A stretch of DNA of 15,431 nt from Anaerolineae bacterium (GTDB taxonomy: Bacteria; Chloroflexota; Anaerolineae; JAFGEY01), in the NCBI GenBank assembly GCA_016929205.1, contig JAFGJF010000155.1, positions 1-15,431 of the forward strand. Direction: 5' to 3'. The notes under the pieces are model-generated. The model made no database searches, was not told the origin of the DNA, and saw only the letters and a program-made list of their open reading frames with translations. Both the position numbers and the translations under genes were made by a program. Of the stretch, positions 14,624-15,431 are shown one piece after another. Within the stretch, counting starts at the first letter, position 1; every line of letters begins with the position of its first letter.

Positions 14624-15431
14624 ATGTTTTCTAACAAAAAGTGGATGGCGCTGTTTGGCCTGGTCGTGATTGCAGCCCTGGTGCTCGTCGCCTGCCAGCC
14701 CAAAACAGTGATCGTCGAAAAAGAGGTCAAGGTTACCGAGATCGTCGAAAAAGAGGTCGAGGTCACCAAGATCGTCGAAGTTGAAAAAGTGCCCGAAGGA
14801 AAAGATGTCGTGACCTTGAGCTGGAACCTGGGCGCCGAGCCGCCGCAGGTTGACCCCGCGTTGAGCACCGACACCACCTCTGTGCAGGTCGATGAAATGC
14901 TTTTCCTGGGTCTGACCGACTTTGATGACGAGACCAGCGAGGTCATCCCCGAGCTGGCAACCGAGTGGAGTGTCTCCAGCGACGGCCTGGTGTGGACGTT
15001 CAAGATGCGCAACGACGTGCCCTGGGTGCAGTACGACCCCGGCACCAAGGAAGCGACGATCGTGACCGACGACGAGGGCAACCCTCGTATGGTGAACGCC
15101 CACGACGTCGAGTACGCCGTCAAGCGCACCATTGACCCCAAAACCGCGTCCGACTATGCCTACGTGCTGTACATCATCAAGAACGCGATGGCCGTCAACA
15201 CCGCCGAAGAAGAAGATCTGGACACAGTTGGTGTCAAGGCCGTTGACGACTTTACCGTCGAATTCACCCTGGAAAACCCCGCTGGCTACTTCCCCGGTAT
15301 CGCCAGCATGTGGGTCGCCCGCCCCGTTTACGCACCCGCCATCGACGAGTGGGGTGCGCGCTGGGTCGAGCCCGGCTACATCGTCACCAATGGCCCGTAC
15401 CTGATGGACGAGTGGGTCCACTTTGACAAAA
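14624..15431 (+). CDS. Second family 5 ABC substrate-binding lipoprotein, C-terminus cut by window edge
   Basis: The open frame runs from ATG 14624 to the end of the window (269 codons). A short basic start (NKKW) and a hydrophobic core lead to LVAC with Cys24, a canonical lipobox. A charged tether follows at about 28-56, built of ten-residue Ile-Val-Glu-Lys-Glu-Val-like units. The SBP_bac_5 domain then begins: VTLSWNLGAEPPQVDPALSTD, ELATEWSVSSDGLVWTF, VNAHDVEYAVKRTIDP and VTNGPYLMDEW. It differs clearly from the first binding protein in tether and lipobox, so it is not a recent duplicate. A strong AAGGAGG is 4 nt from the ATG. Codons end in C or G far more than in the first binding protein, suggesting high expression. 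Permease genes may follow to the right. Solute not predictable. Confidence 0.92.
   Translation, partial: MFSNKKWMALFGLVVIAALVLVACQPKTVIVEKEVKVTEIVEKEVEVTKIVEVEKVPEGKDVVTLSWNLGAEPPQVDPALSTDTTSVQVDEMLFLGLTDFDDETSEVIPELATEWSVSSDGLVWTFKMRNDVPWVQYDPGTKEATIVTDDEGNPRMVNAHDVEYAVKRTIDPKTASDYAYVLYIIKNAMAVNTAEEEDLDTVGVKAVDDFTVEFTLENPAGYFPGIASMWVARPVYAPAIDEWGARWVEPGYIVTNGPYLMDEWVHFDK

Noticed and set aside
14576..15421. 281-residue reading frame antisense to the second binding protein
   Set aside because: A mirror of GC-rich third positions in the real gene; His/Gly/Asp/Val-rich composition, no ribosome site or domain.
1..15431. CRISPR array, insertion sequence, phage or defence island
   Set aside because: No regularly spaced repeats, transposase, integrase or recognised defence domains; the only short direct repeats encode the binding-protein tether.

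Overview
The window looks like ordinary chromosome from a member of the Chloroflexota, most likely Anaerolineae-like. This is inference. It rests on one lipoprotein with a long Thr/Pro-rich linker, a second with a Val/Glu/Lys-rich repeat linker, cytoplasmic multi-PAS hybrid kinases, an AIM24-type protein with a zinc ribbon, and sigma70-like promoters. I see no CRISPR array, rRNA, tRNA, insertion sequence, phage gene or recognisable defence cassette.

Region by region. 1-1285, minus strand: ribosomal protein L19 (rplS), with a strong promoter and a structured leader of about 139 nt. It is followed within 6 nt by a GTG-started class I glutamine amidotransferase-like peptidase (C26) that runs off the left edge. 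1286-5692, plus: a 1447-residue soluble hybrid histidine kinase (PAS x4, GAF, PAS, HisKA, HATPase, degenerate receiver, intact receiver, HPt), divergent from rplS. 5693-7677, plus: zinc-ribbon AIM24-family protein, a 65-residue membrane protein and a TrmH/SpoU-family RNA methyltransferase, closely spaced and probably co-transcribed. 7670-10366, minus: an AlkZ-related winged-helix protein, a type I sulfatase, and a tiny unannotated reading frame whose 3' end overlaps the methyltransferase tail to tail. 10367-10617: a divergent promoter region. 10618-15431, plus: a peptide/oligopeptide-type ABC import cluster, made of a family 5 substrate-binding lipoprotein, two OppD/OppF-type ATPases, an imperfect 51-bp palindrome, and a second family 5 substrate-binding lipoprotein cut by the right edge.

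How the genes work together. The ABC genes would form an importer for peptides or a similar solute. The permeases are not in the window and may lie to the right. The kinase carries every module of a phosphorelay except the output regulator, which is not present here. The remaining genes are housekeeping or accessory and have no obvious joint pathway.

I found no convincing new system. The most useful leads are the small convergent frame at 7670-7807 with an unresolved start, the palindrome at 14459-14509, the hairpin over the ribosome binding site at 6679-6698, the rplS leader, and the two different binding proteins flanking one ATPase pair.
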